The position numbers and the translations under genes were made by a program. A stretch of 16,272 nt of DNA, taken from contig JAQVTJ010000034.1 of NCBI GenBank assembly GCA_028700095.1, positions 1 to 16,272 of the forward strand. Direction: 5' to 3'. Origin of the DNA: Methanobacterium sp. GTDB lineage: Archaea > Methanobacteriota > Methanobacteria > Methanobacteriales > Methanobacteriaceae. Position 1 is the first letter of the stretch, and each line of letters starts with the position of its first letter. A model generated the notes under the pieces. The model was not told the origin of the DNA, made no database searches, and saw only the letters and a list, made by a program, of their open reading frames with translations. Of this stretch, positions 7,390 to 14,677 are shown one piece after another.

Positions 7390-7395
7390 AAATTT

Positions 7396-7824
7396 ATGAT
7401 AATCAGAGAATTTAAACGTTCAGATGTTAAAAGAGTTCTTGAAATTGAAACCGCCTCTTTTAGGGATCCTTATCCTGCTAATATTCTTGTAGATATTTAT
7501 AATTTAGGTGCAGGATTTCTTGTTGCACAGGAAAATAATAGGGTTGTAGGATATATTATATTTTGGATCAAATTTGAAGAGGAAGGACATATAATATCAA
7601 TTGCAGTTGATAAAAATTATAGAAGAATGGAAGTTGGCTCTAGATTAGTTGAAAAAAGTCTTAATATTTTTAAGAAATATAATGTGAAAAGTATTAAATT
7701 AGAGGTAAGGATGGGTAATAAAGGGGCTAGAAAATTTTATAGTAAAATGGGATTTAAAGAAGAGAAAGTTGTGGAAAATTATTATGAAGATAATGAAGAT
7801 GCAATTATTATGAGCCAAAACTAA
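7396..7824 (+). CDS. GNAT N-acetyltransferase, RimI/Ard1-like (probable protein N-terminal acetyltransferase)
   Basis: A 142-residue single-domain GNAT enzyme, cytosolic, expected to transfer acetyl from acetyl-CoA to protein N-termini. RimI/Ard1-like features are the N-terminal IREFKRSDVKRVLEIE, the beta-4 strand IISIAVDKNYRR, the segment KLEVRMGNKGARKFYSKMGF (residues about 101-120) and the C-terminal NYYEDNEDAIIM with the usual Tyr pair. The acetyl-CoA pyrophosphate loop, normally R/Q-x-x-G-x-G/A, reads R76-R-M-E79-V-G81, so the first Gly is Glu. This could weaken cofactor binding or be tolerated. The gene is divergent from the UPF0146 operon and about 258 bp upstream of carA. The start is chosen by the GGAG site. 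The family is clear; substrate identity is inferred. Confidence 0.88.
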   Translation: MIIREFKRSDVKRVLEIETASFRDPYPANILVDIYNLGAGFLVAQENNRVVGYIIFWIKFEEEGHIISIAVDKNYRRMEVGSRLVEKSLNIFKKYNVKSIKLEVRMGNKGARKFYSKMGFKEEKVVENYYEDNEDAIIMSQN

Positions 7825-8082
7825 AATATAAATAAATATTTAGTGTAATTTATAATAATTGAAAATTTTTTTAAATATTTCCATATCATAATATTCTAAA
7901 AAAAATAATCCCATTAATAAACCATGTAATATAAATATGTGATAAAAGATTTTGTAAGAAATTTAATTAAAGATTAGTTTATAAATTTAAGATAATAATC
8001 AAATAGTAGTATAAAGAATATAATAATATAAATTTTTTTATTCACAAAAAAATATTTACTAATTAATTTAACCGGTGATTAT
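7825..8082 (+). promoter_or_regulatory. AT-rich leader and promoter region of carAB
   Basis: This 258-bp gene-free spacer is almost pure A+T. AATATAAATT around 8025-8034 is the best TATA candidate, which would give a leader of roughly 25-30 bases. GGTGAT (8074-8079), just before ATG 8083, is the ribosome-binding site. I see no riboswitch-like fold and no tRNA. Confidence 0.4.
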
Positions 8083-9165
8083 ATGCTGAAAGAGGCTAAA
8101 TTAGCTTTAGAAGACGGAACAATACTTAAAGGAGAAGGATTTGGCTTTGAAACAATTAGGACTGGAGAAGTGGTTTTTGCTACGGGAATGACTGGATATG
8201 TTGAATCACTTACAGATCCATCCTATAAAGGGCAAATTCTAATGTCAACCTATCCATTACAAGGTAATTATGGTATATCTAGAGAGTGGTTTCAGTCTGA
8301 TGGAATAAAAGCAGAAGGATTTATAGTAAGGGAGCAAAATAACCATCCATCACATAGGCTGTCTGAGGAAAGTTTATCTGACTTTTTATATGAATATAAA
8401 ATTCCAGGTATAAGTGGGATTGACACAAGATTTCTTACACTTAAAATCAGACGTCATGGAGCTATGAAAGGTGCAATTTCAACAGAAGAAATTGATAATG
8501 ATGAACTTTTAAATCTAACTATTGGACAGGACAATATTAAAACACTAGATCTTGTTGATAAAGTATCTGTTAAAAAACCTAAAATTTTAGGTGAAAATAA
8601 TAAACACAGAGCAGTGATACTTGACTGTGGTATAAAACAAAATAGTATAAATGCTCTGCTTAAACGAGATATAGGTGTGGTGGTTCTTCCTTATAAAACT
8701 AGTTATAAAGAAATTTTAGATTATGATGCTGAGGCCTTGCTTGTTTCAAGCGGACCTGGAGATCCAACAAGAGTTACAGAAACAGTTAATACAGTTAAAA
8801 GATTATCTGAAAAACTTCCAATATTTGGAATCTGTCTTGGTCAGCAAATTATATCCCTGGCCTTTGGTGCGAAAATATATAAGATGAAATTTGGTCACAG
8901 AGGAATAAACCAACCAGTAAAAGATCTTAAAACAGGCAAAGTTACTATTACCTCCCAAAACCATGGTTTTACAATAGATTCTGATTCATGTAAAAATTTA
9001 CCAATAAAAGTTACACAGATAAATCTTAATGACAGAACACCTGAGGGATTGGAACATGAGGAACTTCCAATTTCAAGTGTACAATACCATCCAGAAGCTG
9101 GTCCTGGACCTCATGACTCTGACCACTACTTTGATAATTTCCTTAATATATTAAGAAAATACTAA
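8083..9165 (+). CDS. carA: Carbamoyl-phosphate synthase small (glutaminase) subunit
   Basis: A 360-residue subunit that hydrolyses glutamine and passes ammonia to CarB for carbamoyl phosphate synthesis, feeding pyrimidines and arginine. The N-terminal CPSase small-chain domain (about 1-150) contains GEVVFATGMTGYVESLTDPSY. The class I glutamine amidotransferase domain (about 175-358) has SSGPGDP (222-228), the nucleophile Cys251 in GICLGQQ, and His336/Glu338 in QYHPEAGPGP. All triad residues are present and the length is normal. The start ATG 8083 has GGTGAT close upstream. carB follows after 80 bp, and the pair is probably cotranscribed, as in most archaea and bacteria. Identification is firm. 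Confidence 0.98.
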   Translation: MLKEAKLALEDGTILKGEGFGFETIRTGEVVFATGMTGYVESLTDPSYKGQILMSTYPLQGNYGISREWFQSDGIKAEGFIVREQNNHPSHRLSEESLSDFLYEYKIPGISGIDTRFLTLKIRRHGAMKGAISTEEIDNDELLNLTIGQDNIKTLDLVDKVSVKKPKILGENNKHRAVILDCGIKQNSINALLKRDIGVVVLPYKTSYKEILDYDAEALLVSSGPGDPTRVTETVNTVKRLSEKLPIFGICLGQQIISLAFGAKIYKMKFGHRGINQPVKDLKTGKVTITSQNHGFTIDSDSCKNLPIKVTQINLNDRTPEGLEHEELPISSVQYHPEAGPGPHDSDHYFDNFLNILRKY

Positions 9166-9245
9166 CATTTGAAAAAGATAAATAATTAGAAGATAAAAAA
9201 AAATTTATTAATTTAATTTATATTTATTAAAAGGTAGGATTGTAA

Positions 9246-12200
9246 ATGCCAAGGGATAAAGACATAAAAAAAGTTCTTATCATAGGTTCAGGACCTATAC
9301 AAATTGGACAAGCTGCTGAATTTGATTATTCTGGATCTCAAGCTTGTAAATCTCTTATGGATGAGGGAATTGAAACAGTATTAGTAAACAGTAACCCTGC
9401 AACCATACAAACAGATATAGATATGGCAGATAGAGTATATGTAGAGCCACTTACACCAGAAATTGTTGCAAAAATTATTGAAAAAGAAAAACCAGATGCA
9501 ATATTACCTACAATGGGTGGACAAACTGGTTTAAATATTGCAACAGGTCTTGAAAAGATAGGTGCATTAGATGGTGTTAAGGTTATAGGTTCTTCTATTG
9601 AAACCATTAGAAATGTTGAAGATCGTAATTTGTTTGGAAATTTCATGTTAGAACTTGATGAACCCATACCCCTTTGTAGAGCAGTTACATCTGTTGATGA
9701 AGCTATTGAAGCTGTTAAAAAAATAGGTTATCCTGTTATTGTACGTCCAGCTTTCACATTAGGTGGAACAGGTGGGGGTGTTGCAAAAAACAAAGAAGAA
9801 CTTATTGAGATTGCTACAAGAGGTCTTGATATGAGCTTTATCAACCAAGTTCTTATTGATGAATCTGTTATTGGATGGAAGGAATTTGAATATGAGGTAA
9901 TGAGAGATAAAAATGATACCTGTATAATTGTTTGTAATATGGAAAATTTAGATCCTATGGGTATACATACAGGTGAAAGTATTGTTGTTGCACCTTCCCA
10001 AACACTTTCAGATATGGATAATCAGAGATTAAGAAATGCATCTATTAAAATTATAAGAGCATTACATATTCAAGGCGGCTGTAATATTCAATTTGCATAT
10101 AATTCCAAAACAGGAGAATATAAAGTTATTGAAGTTAATCCCAGAGTTAGTAGAAGCAGTGCATTAGCTTCAAAAGCAACAGGTTATCCTATAGCTAAAA
10201 TTTCATCTAAAATAGCTGTGGGAATGACTCTTGATGAAATACAGAATGATATAACCAAAGAAACACCAGCTTCATTTGAACCTTCACTTGATTATGTGGT
10301 TGCAAAAATTCCTAGATGGCCCTTTGATAAGTTCAAATCCATAAAAAGAGAAATAGGTGTACAGATGCAATCCACTGGTGAGGTTATGGCCATAGGCAGA
10401 ACAATTGAAGAATCTCTCCATAAAGCAATAAGATCACTTGATATTGGAAAATATGGATTTGTAGATGTTGAATATGATGATTCTCTCTTAATAAATGCAA
10501 CTGATGAAAGAATTTTCCATTTATATACTGCTCTTAAAGCCGGACGTAAGATAGATGAGATTCATGAAATTACAGAGATTGACAGATTTTTCCTATATAA
10601 AATAAAGAGTATTATTGATTTTGAAAATTATTTAAGAAATCTAGATAGTGAGGATGTTCTTAAACCAGAAATTCTTTTGAAAGCTAAAAGAATGGGATTT
10701 TCTGATCTAATATTATCAAATATAACAGGTTTTCCAGAGAAATTAATAAGAGATCACAGAAGAAAAACTGGAATTATTCCAACCTATAAAATGGTTGATA
10801 CATGTGCAGCAGAATTTGAAGCTAAAACACCATATTATTATGGAACATATGAAGGTGAAGATGAAGTAACAGTATCAGATAATAAAAAGGTTGTTATTAT
10901 TGGAGCTGGTCCTATAAGGATTGGTCAGGGTATAGAATTTGATTATTGTTGTGTTCATGCATCTAAAGCATTGAAAGATGAAGGAATAGAAACTATTATT
11001 ATAAATAATAATCCTGAAACAGTTAGTACTGATTATGATATTTCAAATAAATTATATTTTGAACCTTTAACACTTGAAGATGTAATGAATATAATGGACA
11101 AAGAAAAACCAGATGGGGTTGTTGTTCAATTTGGTGGTCAAACTTCCATAAATTTAGCAGTTCCCCTTGCTGAAGAAGGAATTCCTATACTTGGAACTGC
11201 ACATGAAAGCATAGACCGTGTTGAGGATCGTGAACGTTTTACTGATGTTTTAAATTTACTTAATATTCCACAAGCCGAATATGGTATTGCATATTCTTTT
11301 GAAGATGCCCGTATTGTAGCAGGAAGAATTGGATTTCCAGTACTTGTAAGACCTTCCTATGTTCTTGGTGGAAGAGCTATGGAAATTGTTTATGATGATA
11401 TTAAGCTTAAAAAGTATATGAAAGAAGCTGTGAAAATCTCTCCTGAACATCCTATTCTTGTTGATAAATTCCTTCAAGATGCTATTGAAGTAGATGTTGA
11501 TGCATTATCAGATGGAGAAACTGTTTTTATAGGTGGTATAATGGAACATATAGAAGAAGCAGGTGTTCATTCTGGAGATTCTGCATGTGTTATGCCTCCT
11601 CAAAGTATTTCTGATGATATTCTTAAAACAATTAAAGAATACACAACCAAATTAGCACTTGAATTAGAAGTTATTGGACTTATGAACATCCAATATGCTG
11701 TTAAAGATGATAAGTTATATATAATTGAAGCCAATCCTCGTGCAAGTAGAACCGTACCCTTTGTAAGTAAAGCTGTTGGAATACCACTTGCAAAAATAGC
11801 TGCAAAGTTAATGGTTGGTTATAAGCTTAAAGATTTAGGATTAGTTGAGGATATTAAAATTAAACATGTTGCAGTTAAAGAATCTATATTTCCATTTATA
11901 AAATTACCTGCAGCAGATTCTGTTCTTGGACCTGAAATGAAATCCACAGGAGAGAGTATGGGAATAGATGAAAATTTCGGTATTTCCTATTACAAAGCAT
12001 TACTATCTGCAGGTATGGAATTACCTAAAAAAGGTAAATTATTTATCAGTATAAAAGATGCTGATAAAAATAGTATAAAAGATATTGTTAAAGCAGCGGA
12101 AAAACTTGGATTTGAACTTGTTGCAACAAGTGGAACTGCTAAAGCTATTGAAGATTATGCTAAGATAGATAAAATTCGAAAAGTAAGTGAATATTCTCCT

Positions 12201-12428
12201 AATATTAAGGATGCTATGATTAACGGAGAAATAGATCTAATTATTAACACACCTTCAGGCAAACAATCAGCTGCTGATGGTTATAATATTCGAAGAATGG
12301 CTGTTGAACTGGGAATACCATATGTAACAACTTTGGCAGGTGCACGTGCAGCATTAAATGCTATTAAACATGTTCAAAAAGGTGAAATTAGAGTTAAATC
12401 TCTTAATGAATATCATGAACAACTTTAA
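9246..12428 (+). CDS. carB: Carbamoyl-phosphate synthase large subunit, single fused chain
   Basis: A 1060-residue synthetase that makes carbamoyl phosphate from bicarbonate, ammonia (from CarA) and two ATP. The ancient internal duplication is plain: KKVLIIGSGPIQIGQAAEFDY (residues 8-28) recurs as KKVVIIGAGPIRIGQGIEFDY (547-567). The first ATP-grasp half has RPAFTLGGTGGG (167-178) and EVNPRVSRSSALASKATGYP (296-315). The second has VRPSYVLGGRAM (701-712) and EANPRASRTVPFVSKA (828-843). Between them (about 405-545) is the oligomerisation domain. The C-terminal MGS-like allosteric domain (about 930-1060) carries TSGTAKAI and NTPSGK. Some methanogens split this subunit into two genes; here it is one intact chain. 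The start ATG 9246 has AAGGTAGGAT upstream. An AT-rich tract with T8 follows the stop. Confidence 0.98.
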   Translation: MPRDKDIKKVLIIGSGPIQIGQAAEFDYSGSQACKSLMDEGIETVLVNSNPATIQTDIDMADRVYVEPLTPEIVAKIIEKEKPDAILPTMGGQTGLNIATGLEKIGALDGVKVIGSSIETIRNVEDRNLFGNFMLELDEPIPLCRAVTSVDEAIEAVKKIGYPVIVRPAFTLGGTGGGVAKNKEELIEIATRGLDMSFINQVLIDESVIGWKEFEYEVMRDKNDTCIIVCNMENLDPMGIHTGESIVVAPSQTLSDMDNQRLRNASIKIIRALHIQGGCNIQFAYNSKTGEYKVIEVNPRVSRSSALASKATGYPIAKISSKIAVGMTLDEIQNDITKETPASFEPSLDYVVAKIPRWPFDKFKSIKREIGVQMQSTGEVMAIGRTIEESLHKAIRSLDIGKYGFVDVEYDDSLLINATDERIFHLYTALKAGRKIDEIHEITEIDRFFLYKIKSIIDFENYLRNLDSEDVLKPEILLKAKRMGFSDLILSNITGFPEKLIRDHRRKTGIIPTYKMVDTCAAEFEAKTPYYYGTYEGEDEVTVSDNKKVVIIGAGPIRIGQGIEFDYCCVHASKALKDEGIETIIINNNPETVSTDYDISNKLYFEPLTLEDVMNIMDKEKPDGVVVQFGGQTSINLAVPLAEEGIPILGTAHESIDRVEDRERFTDVLNLLNIPQAEYGIAYSFEDARIVAGRIGFPVLVRPSYVLGGRAMEIVYDDIKLKKYMKEAVKISPEHPILVDKFLQDAIEVDVDALSDGETVFIGGIMEHIEEAGVHSGDSACVMPPQSISDDILKTIKEYTTKLALELEVIGLMNIQYAVKDDKLYIIEANPRASRTVPFVSKAVGIPLAKIAAKLMVGYKLKDLGLVEDIKIKHVAVKESIFPFIKLPAADSVLGPEMKSTGESMGIDENFGISYYKALLSAGMELPKKGKLFISIKDADKNSIKDIVKAAEKLGFELVATSGTAKAIEDYAKIDKIRKVSEYSPNIKDAMINGEIDLIINTPSGKQSAADGYNIRRMAVELGIPYVTTLAGARAALNAIKHVQKGEIRVKSLNEYHEQL

Positions 12429-12826
12429 TTATATTAGATAAAATAATTTTAGAAATATTAAATTTTTTTTAAAAAAAATATATAATTAAAAATTCAAATT
12501 TTATATAAATCACCTTTTTTTATATACAATAAAAATTTAGGGTATTAGATTTTTTCTTTTCTTGAAGATTTATTCTTGGTGTTTTGACTATTACTGTTTT
12601 ATAATTTTAACAATACAATTTATATGCCATTTTATGGGAGTACATTATAATCTCTCACATTTAATATATATGCTTAAATATGTTTATTTAGGGAATAAAT
12701 GGACCACCCTCTAAATTACAGTAAAGAAGACCCGAATTATATATTGTTGGGTAAAATATTTAAAATTATAAGTTCCCAAAACCCAAGACAATAATAATTT
12801 CAAAAGGTGTTAAAAATATTAATAAG

Positions 12827-12988
12827 ATGATTTTTCCTGTTCAAATTATTTTAACAGTTATATTTTCTAATAAAACAGTTGAATTTGTTGTCCTTGAGTT
12901 AAAAAGAGATAAATACGTGAGAAAATTCTTTGAAATAAAAGAAGTTGCAAATGTGCTTCACTTTTCAGCGTTTTTATCAGGATTTTAA
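12827..12988 (+). pseudogene. Possible transposase N-terminal remnant
   Basis: An open stretch encodes 53 residues from ATG 12827, ending KFFEIKEVANVLHFSAFLSGF and then TAA. The pattern of a basic KYVRKFF, then IKEV, then a histidine and FLS-F resembles the N-terminal part of transposases common in gut methanogens. Beyond the stop, other frames give short fragments such as KTVKIIAYI and LQLNLNNL (13030-13095), as expected for a decayed DDE-type gene. The frame is also open upstream to a stop near 12757. There is no ribosome-binding site of note and no clear terminal inverted repeats. The resemblance is from memory and weak, so this is tentative. Confidence 0.3.
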
Positions 12989-13243
12989 ATATCCCCATTT
13001 ATAAAAACTTTCCACAATCCAAAAAAATCTAAGACAGTGAAGATTATTGCTTACATTTGTATTTAATAATTACAATTAAATCTGAATAATCTTATTTTTA
13101 TTATTTCTATTTAAATCTTGAAATCTCCGCAACAGATAGCCCTAGGTAGAAAATGTTATAGAGAGGATAAGTTTGTCCTACAAACCCATTTTAATATTAT
13201 TAAATCTAATTTTATATGTATGTGTTATTTTTATTAAATTTTT

Positions 13244-13285
13244 CTAATTATACCTCTTAAAATCCATTACTCCTCCTTTTATATA
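13244..13285 (-). other. Strong ribosome-binding site with a 7-codon frame (broken gene start or leader)
   Basis: Read on the minus strand, TATATAAAAGGAGGAGTA precedes ATG 13267, one of the best Shine-Dalgarno sequences in the window. The frame MDFKRYN then stops at TAG (13244-13246). Further codons in the same frame are interrupted repeatedly. It may be the surviving start of a lost gene or a tiny leader peptide. Confidence 0.35.
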
Positions 13286-13537
13286 CTTAAACATTCAATA
13301 TTGTTTAATATGGTTATATTATGGTGTTAAATTTTCATGGAAAAATGGATAATCTATAGTTCTTGTTTTATATATGGTTTAAATAGTCTTTCCCTTCTAA
13401 AAATACAATTTTAAAATGCTTTAAAATTTAGTTAATAACCGACCATTTGGAAAACGTCTTAAAACCTAATTTAAGGATTTTAAATTTTATAAAATTTATT
13501 TAAAAGAGTATAGTTTTGTATTTTTAAAATTGAAACG

Positions 13538-13562
13538 TGATTTACCGCTGATTTACAGTAAA
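13538..13562 (+). promoter_or_regulatory. Direct repeat plus palindrome, possible operator
   Basis: TGATTTAC occurs twice with an 11-bp period (13538-13545 and 13549-13556), about one helical turn. The second copy runs into the palindrome TTTACAGTAAA (13552-13562). It lies about 90 bp before the start of the secreted-protein gene at 13654. The spacing suggests a protein-binding site acting on that promoter, but nothing identifies the protein. Confidence 0.35.
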
Positions 13563-13653
13563 ACCGTTATTAAATGACTTCAATTTTTCCAAATTTTCTA
13601 AGATCCGGATGATATCAATAATATTATATTGTTAAAATAAAACGGAGGATATT

Positions 13654-14268
13654 ATGAATAAAATAACAATTATTACAATGTTTGTTATATTTTTGATAAT
13701 TAGTATAACACCTGCAAGTGCAGCACAAATTGCTGACACAGAAAAGCAAATATATGGTTTACGAGACCAAGTAAACGAACTGAAATCTGATTTAATAGAG
13801 GGAAAAGATGATGTAGAATATGTAGCAACTAATTTTTGGAACCCATTCAAATGGGAGGAGGTAGGGAATGCTCTGAGCGCTTTCTTTAGCTCCCTATCTC
13901 ACATACCAAGTAAAAGTGCCTCAATATTAGATGCTGCAGGGCAAATTACTAAGCCATCACCAATTGAGACTCCTCAAGAATTAAATGACCCAAAAGTATT
14001 AATAAACGAAATAAATAAAAAAACAGGTAAAAATTTAAAGTATTCTGATGTATATAACCTTCAAAAAAATGATTTGTTGCTTATTAAGTCTTCTGAAGGT
14101 TATTACCATATTGTACGTTATGATGGGGATGGTTCCATTACTAACGTTTCTAAGCAAAATGTAAAAAATAGTAATTCTACAAATTTTACAAATACTCTCG
14201 GCGAGAGGGTTACACAATTCCATTTAAATAGGACTGGTCCTTCGGCATCAAATTCCATGGTTGTATAA
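13654..14268 (+). CDS. Secreted protein with coiled coil and a possible degenerate C39-like domain
   Basis: A 204-residue protein with strong ribosome-binding site GGAGG (13644-13648) and a clear signal peptide: lysine near the N-terminus, hydrophobic core 4-19, and cleavage likely after ASA (about 23). Residues 27-50 form a short coiled coil (DTEKQIYGLRDQVNELKSDL). A segment NFWNPFKWEE (60-69) follows. Residues about 110-160 (VLINEINKKTGKNLKYSDV, then DLLLIKSSEGYYHIVRYDGD) loosely resemble the His/Asp half of C39-like peptidase domains found in methanogen surface proteins. The mature protein has no Cys, so a cysteine peptidase is excluded as it stands. Several N-x-S/T sites near the end fit extracytoplasmic glycosylation. 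The frame stops at TAA 14266, but the same frame stays open for 35 more codons. Confidence 0.75.
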   Translation: MNKITIITMFVIFLIISITPASAAQIADTEKQIYGLRDQVNELKSDLIEGKDDVEYVATNFWNPFKWEEVGNALSAFFSSLSHIPSKSASILDAAGQITKPSPIETPQELNDPKVLINEINKKTGKNLKYSDVYNLQKNDLLLIKSSEGYYHIVRYDGDGSITNVSKQNVKNSNSTNFTNTLGERVTQFHLNRTGPSASNSMVV

Positions 14269-14376
14269 GGGTCTAAAGGCATTTTAACCATACCTAAAGA
14301 TGTTGCTGTATCAAAATTAGTAAATACTGGTGTATTAGATCAAACTACAAGCATGTTAATAGTAAATGATGCATAA
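14269..14376 (+). pseudogene. In-frame extension of the secreted-protein gene beyond TAA
   Basis: Directly after the TAA at 14266-14268 the same frame runs 35 sense codons (GSKGILTIPKDVAVSKLVNT onward) to a second TAA at 14374-14376. Composition is normal for a protein, and the end overlaps the next gene's ATG (14366) by 11 bases. The ancestral gene was probably 240 codons long and split by a nonsense mutation. Readthrough or a sequencing error are alternatives. Confidence 0.5.
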
Positions 14377-14677
14377 TACTCAAGCACTATCATTAAGAGA
14401 GTTTACGGGTATTTACTTATTAATTAAAGGGTGGGGTGATTTATTACGTCAATTATCCAGTGGAATGCTAATATTCGGTGGTGTTATTGCAATTAGTAGC
14501 GCAGGAGTAGCACTTGTCGCTTGCTTTTGTGTGGGACCCTTAAAACAACGGCTATTGAACCTTGCATTTAGGATGGCTTTGTCGGCTGCGTGTGCGGGGA
14601 TGGGCGGGATCGTTATAGGTATCGTATCTGTAATGTATGAGTTAGCAGGTCTGCCTTGGAGGAGATTATTGATTTGA
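14366..14677 (+). CDS. Small two-helix membrane protein
   Basis: A 103-residue protein that I do not recognise. A short amphipathic N-terminus (LREFTGIYLLIKGWGDLLRQ) precedes two hydrophobic segments, about residues 32-56 and 69-91, separated by the basic turn GPLKQRLLN. The second is Gly- and Ala-rich. It ends with the basic LPWRRLLI. No strong ribosome-binding site lies before ATG 14366 (or ATG 14369). The start overlaps the extended end of the secreted-protein frame, and its stop TGA overlaps the next ATG at 14677, so translational coupling is likely on both sides. From about 14510 to 14620 its DNA is clearly richer in G+C than its neighbours, a hint of foreign origin or different codon history. 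Small size and no homology call leave some doubt that it is functional. Confidence 0.6.
   Translation: MMHNTQALSLREFTGIYLLIKGWGDLLRQLSSGMLIFGGVIAISSAGVALVACFCVGPLKQRLLNLAFRMALSAACAGMGGIVIGIVSVMYELAGLPWRRLLI
14658..14662 (+). promoter_or_regulatory. Ribosome-binding site of the adhesin-like gene
   Basis: GGAGG inside the end of the membrane-protein gene lies 14 bases before ATG 14677. A TTG at 14656 overlaps the site and is in the same frame, but is unlikely to be the start. The overlap of TGA (14675-14677) with ATG 14677 favours a coupled restart. Confidence 0.5.

Larger units (their letters stand above)
12429..13653. other. 1.2-kb AT-rich region without an intact gene
   Basis: No long reading frame exists on either strand. 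The first about 110 bases are A/T runs suited to ending carB transcription. A possible transposase fragment lies at 12827-12988, and a strong minus-strand ribosome-binding site with a broken frame at 13244-13285. A small perfect hairpin, GTTTG-loop-CAAAC, is at 13171-13185. A repeat plus palindrome lies at 13538-13562. The short motif TTACAGTAAA occurs at both 12716-12725 and 13553-13562. I see no tRNA, CRISPR or C/D box RNA. The stretch is best read as a decayed insertion region at the border of the surface-protein locus. Confidence 0.6.

Noticed and set aside
7384..7395. TTG at 7384 as the start of the acetyltransferase
   Set aside because: It overlaps the GGAG site that serves ATG 7396, and family members begin at the IREF-type segment.
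7825..8082. Possible C/D box RNA or riboswitch in the carA leader
   Set aside because: One C-box-like GTGAT occurs, but there is no CTGA partner, no closing stem and no folded G/C-rich core.
12711..13562. TTACAGTAAA at 12716 and 13553 as the two ends of an insertion sequence
   Set aside because: The 10-base core is itself palindromic and flanking bases do not match as inverted repeats, so it does not support IS ends.
12429..13653. CRISPR array, tRNA or origin in the gene-free region
   Set aside because: No regularly spaced repeats, no tRNA arms or T-loop sequence, and no origin-type repeat cluster were seen; only short isolated repeats occur.
13632..13850. 72-codon minus-strand frame over the secreted-protein start
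   Set aside because: The plus strand has a strong ribosome-binding site and a clean signal peptide; the minus frame has neither.
13654..14268. Active C39 cysteine peptidase
   Set aside because: The protein has no cysteine, so the catalytic nucleophile is absent; only a loose resemblance to the His/Asp half remains.
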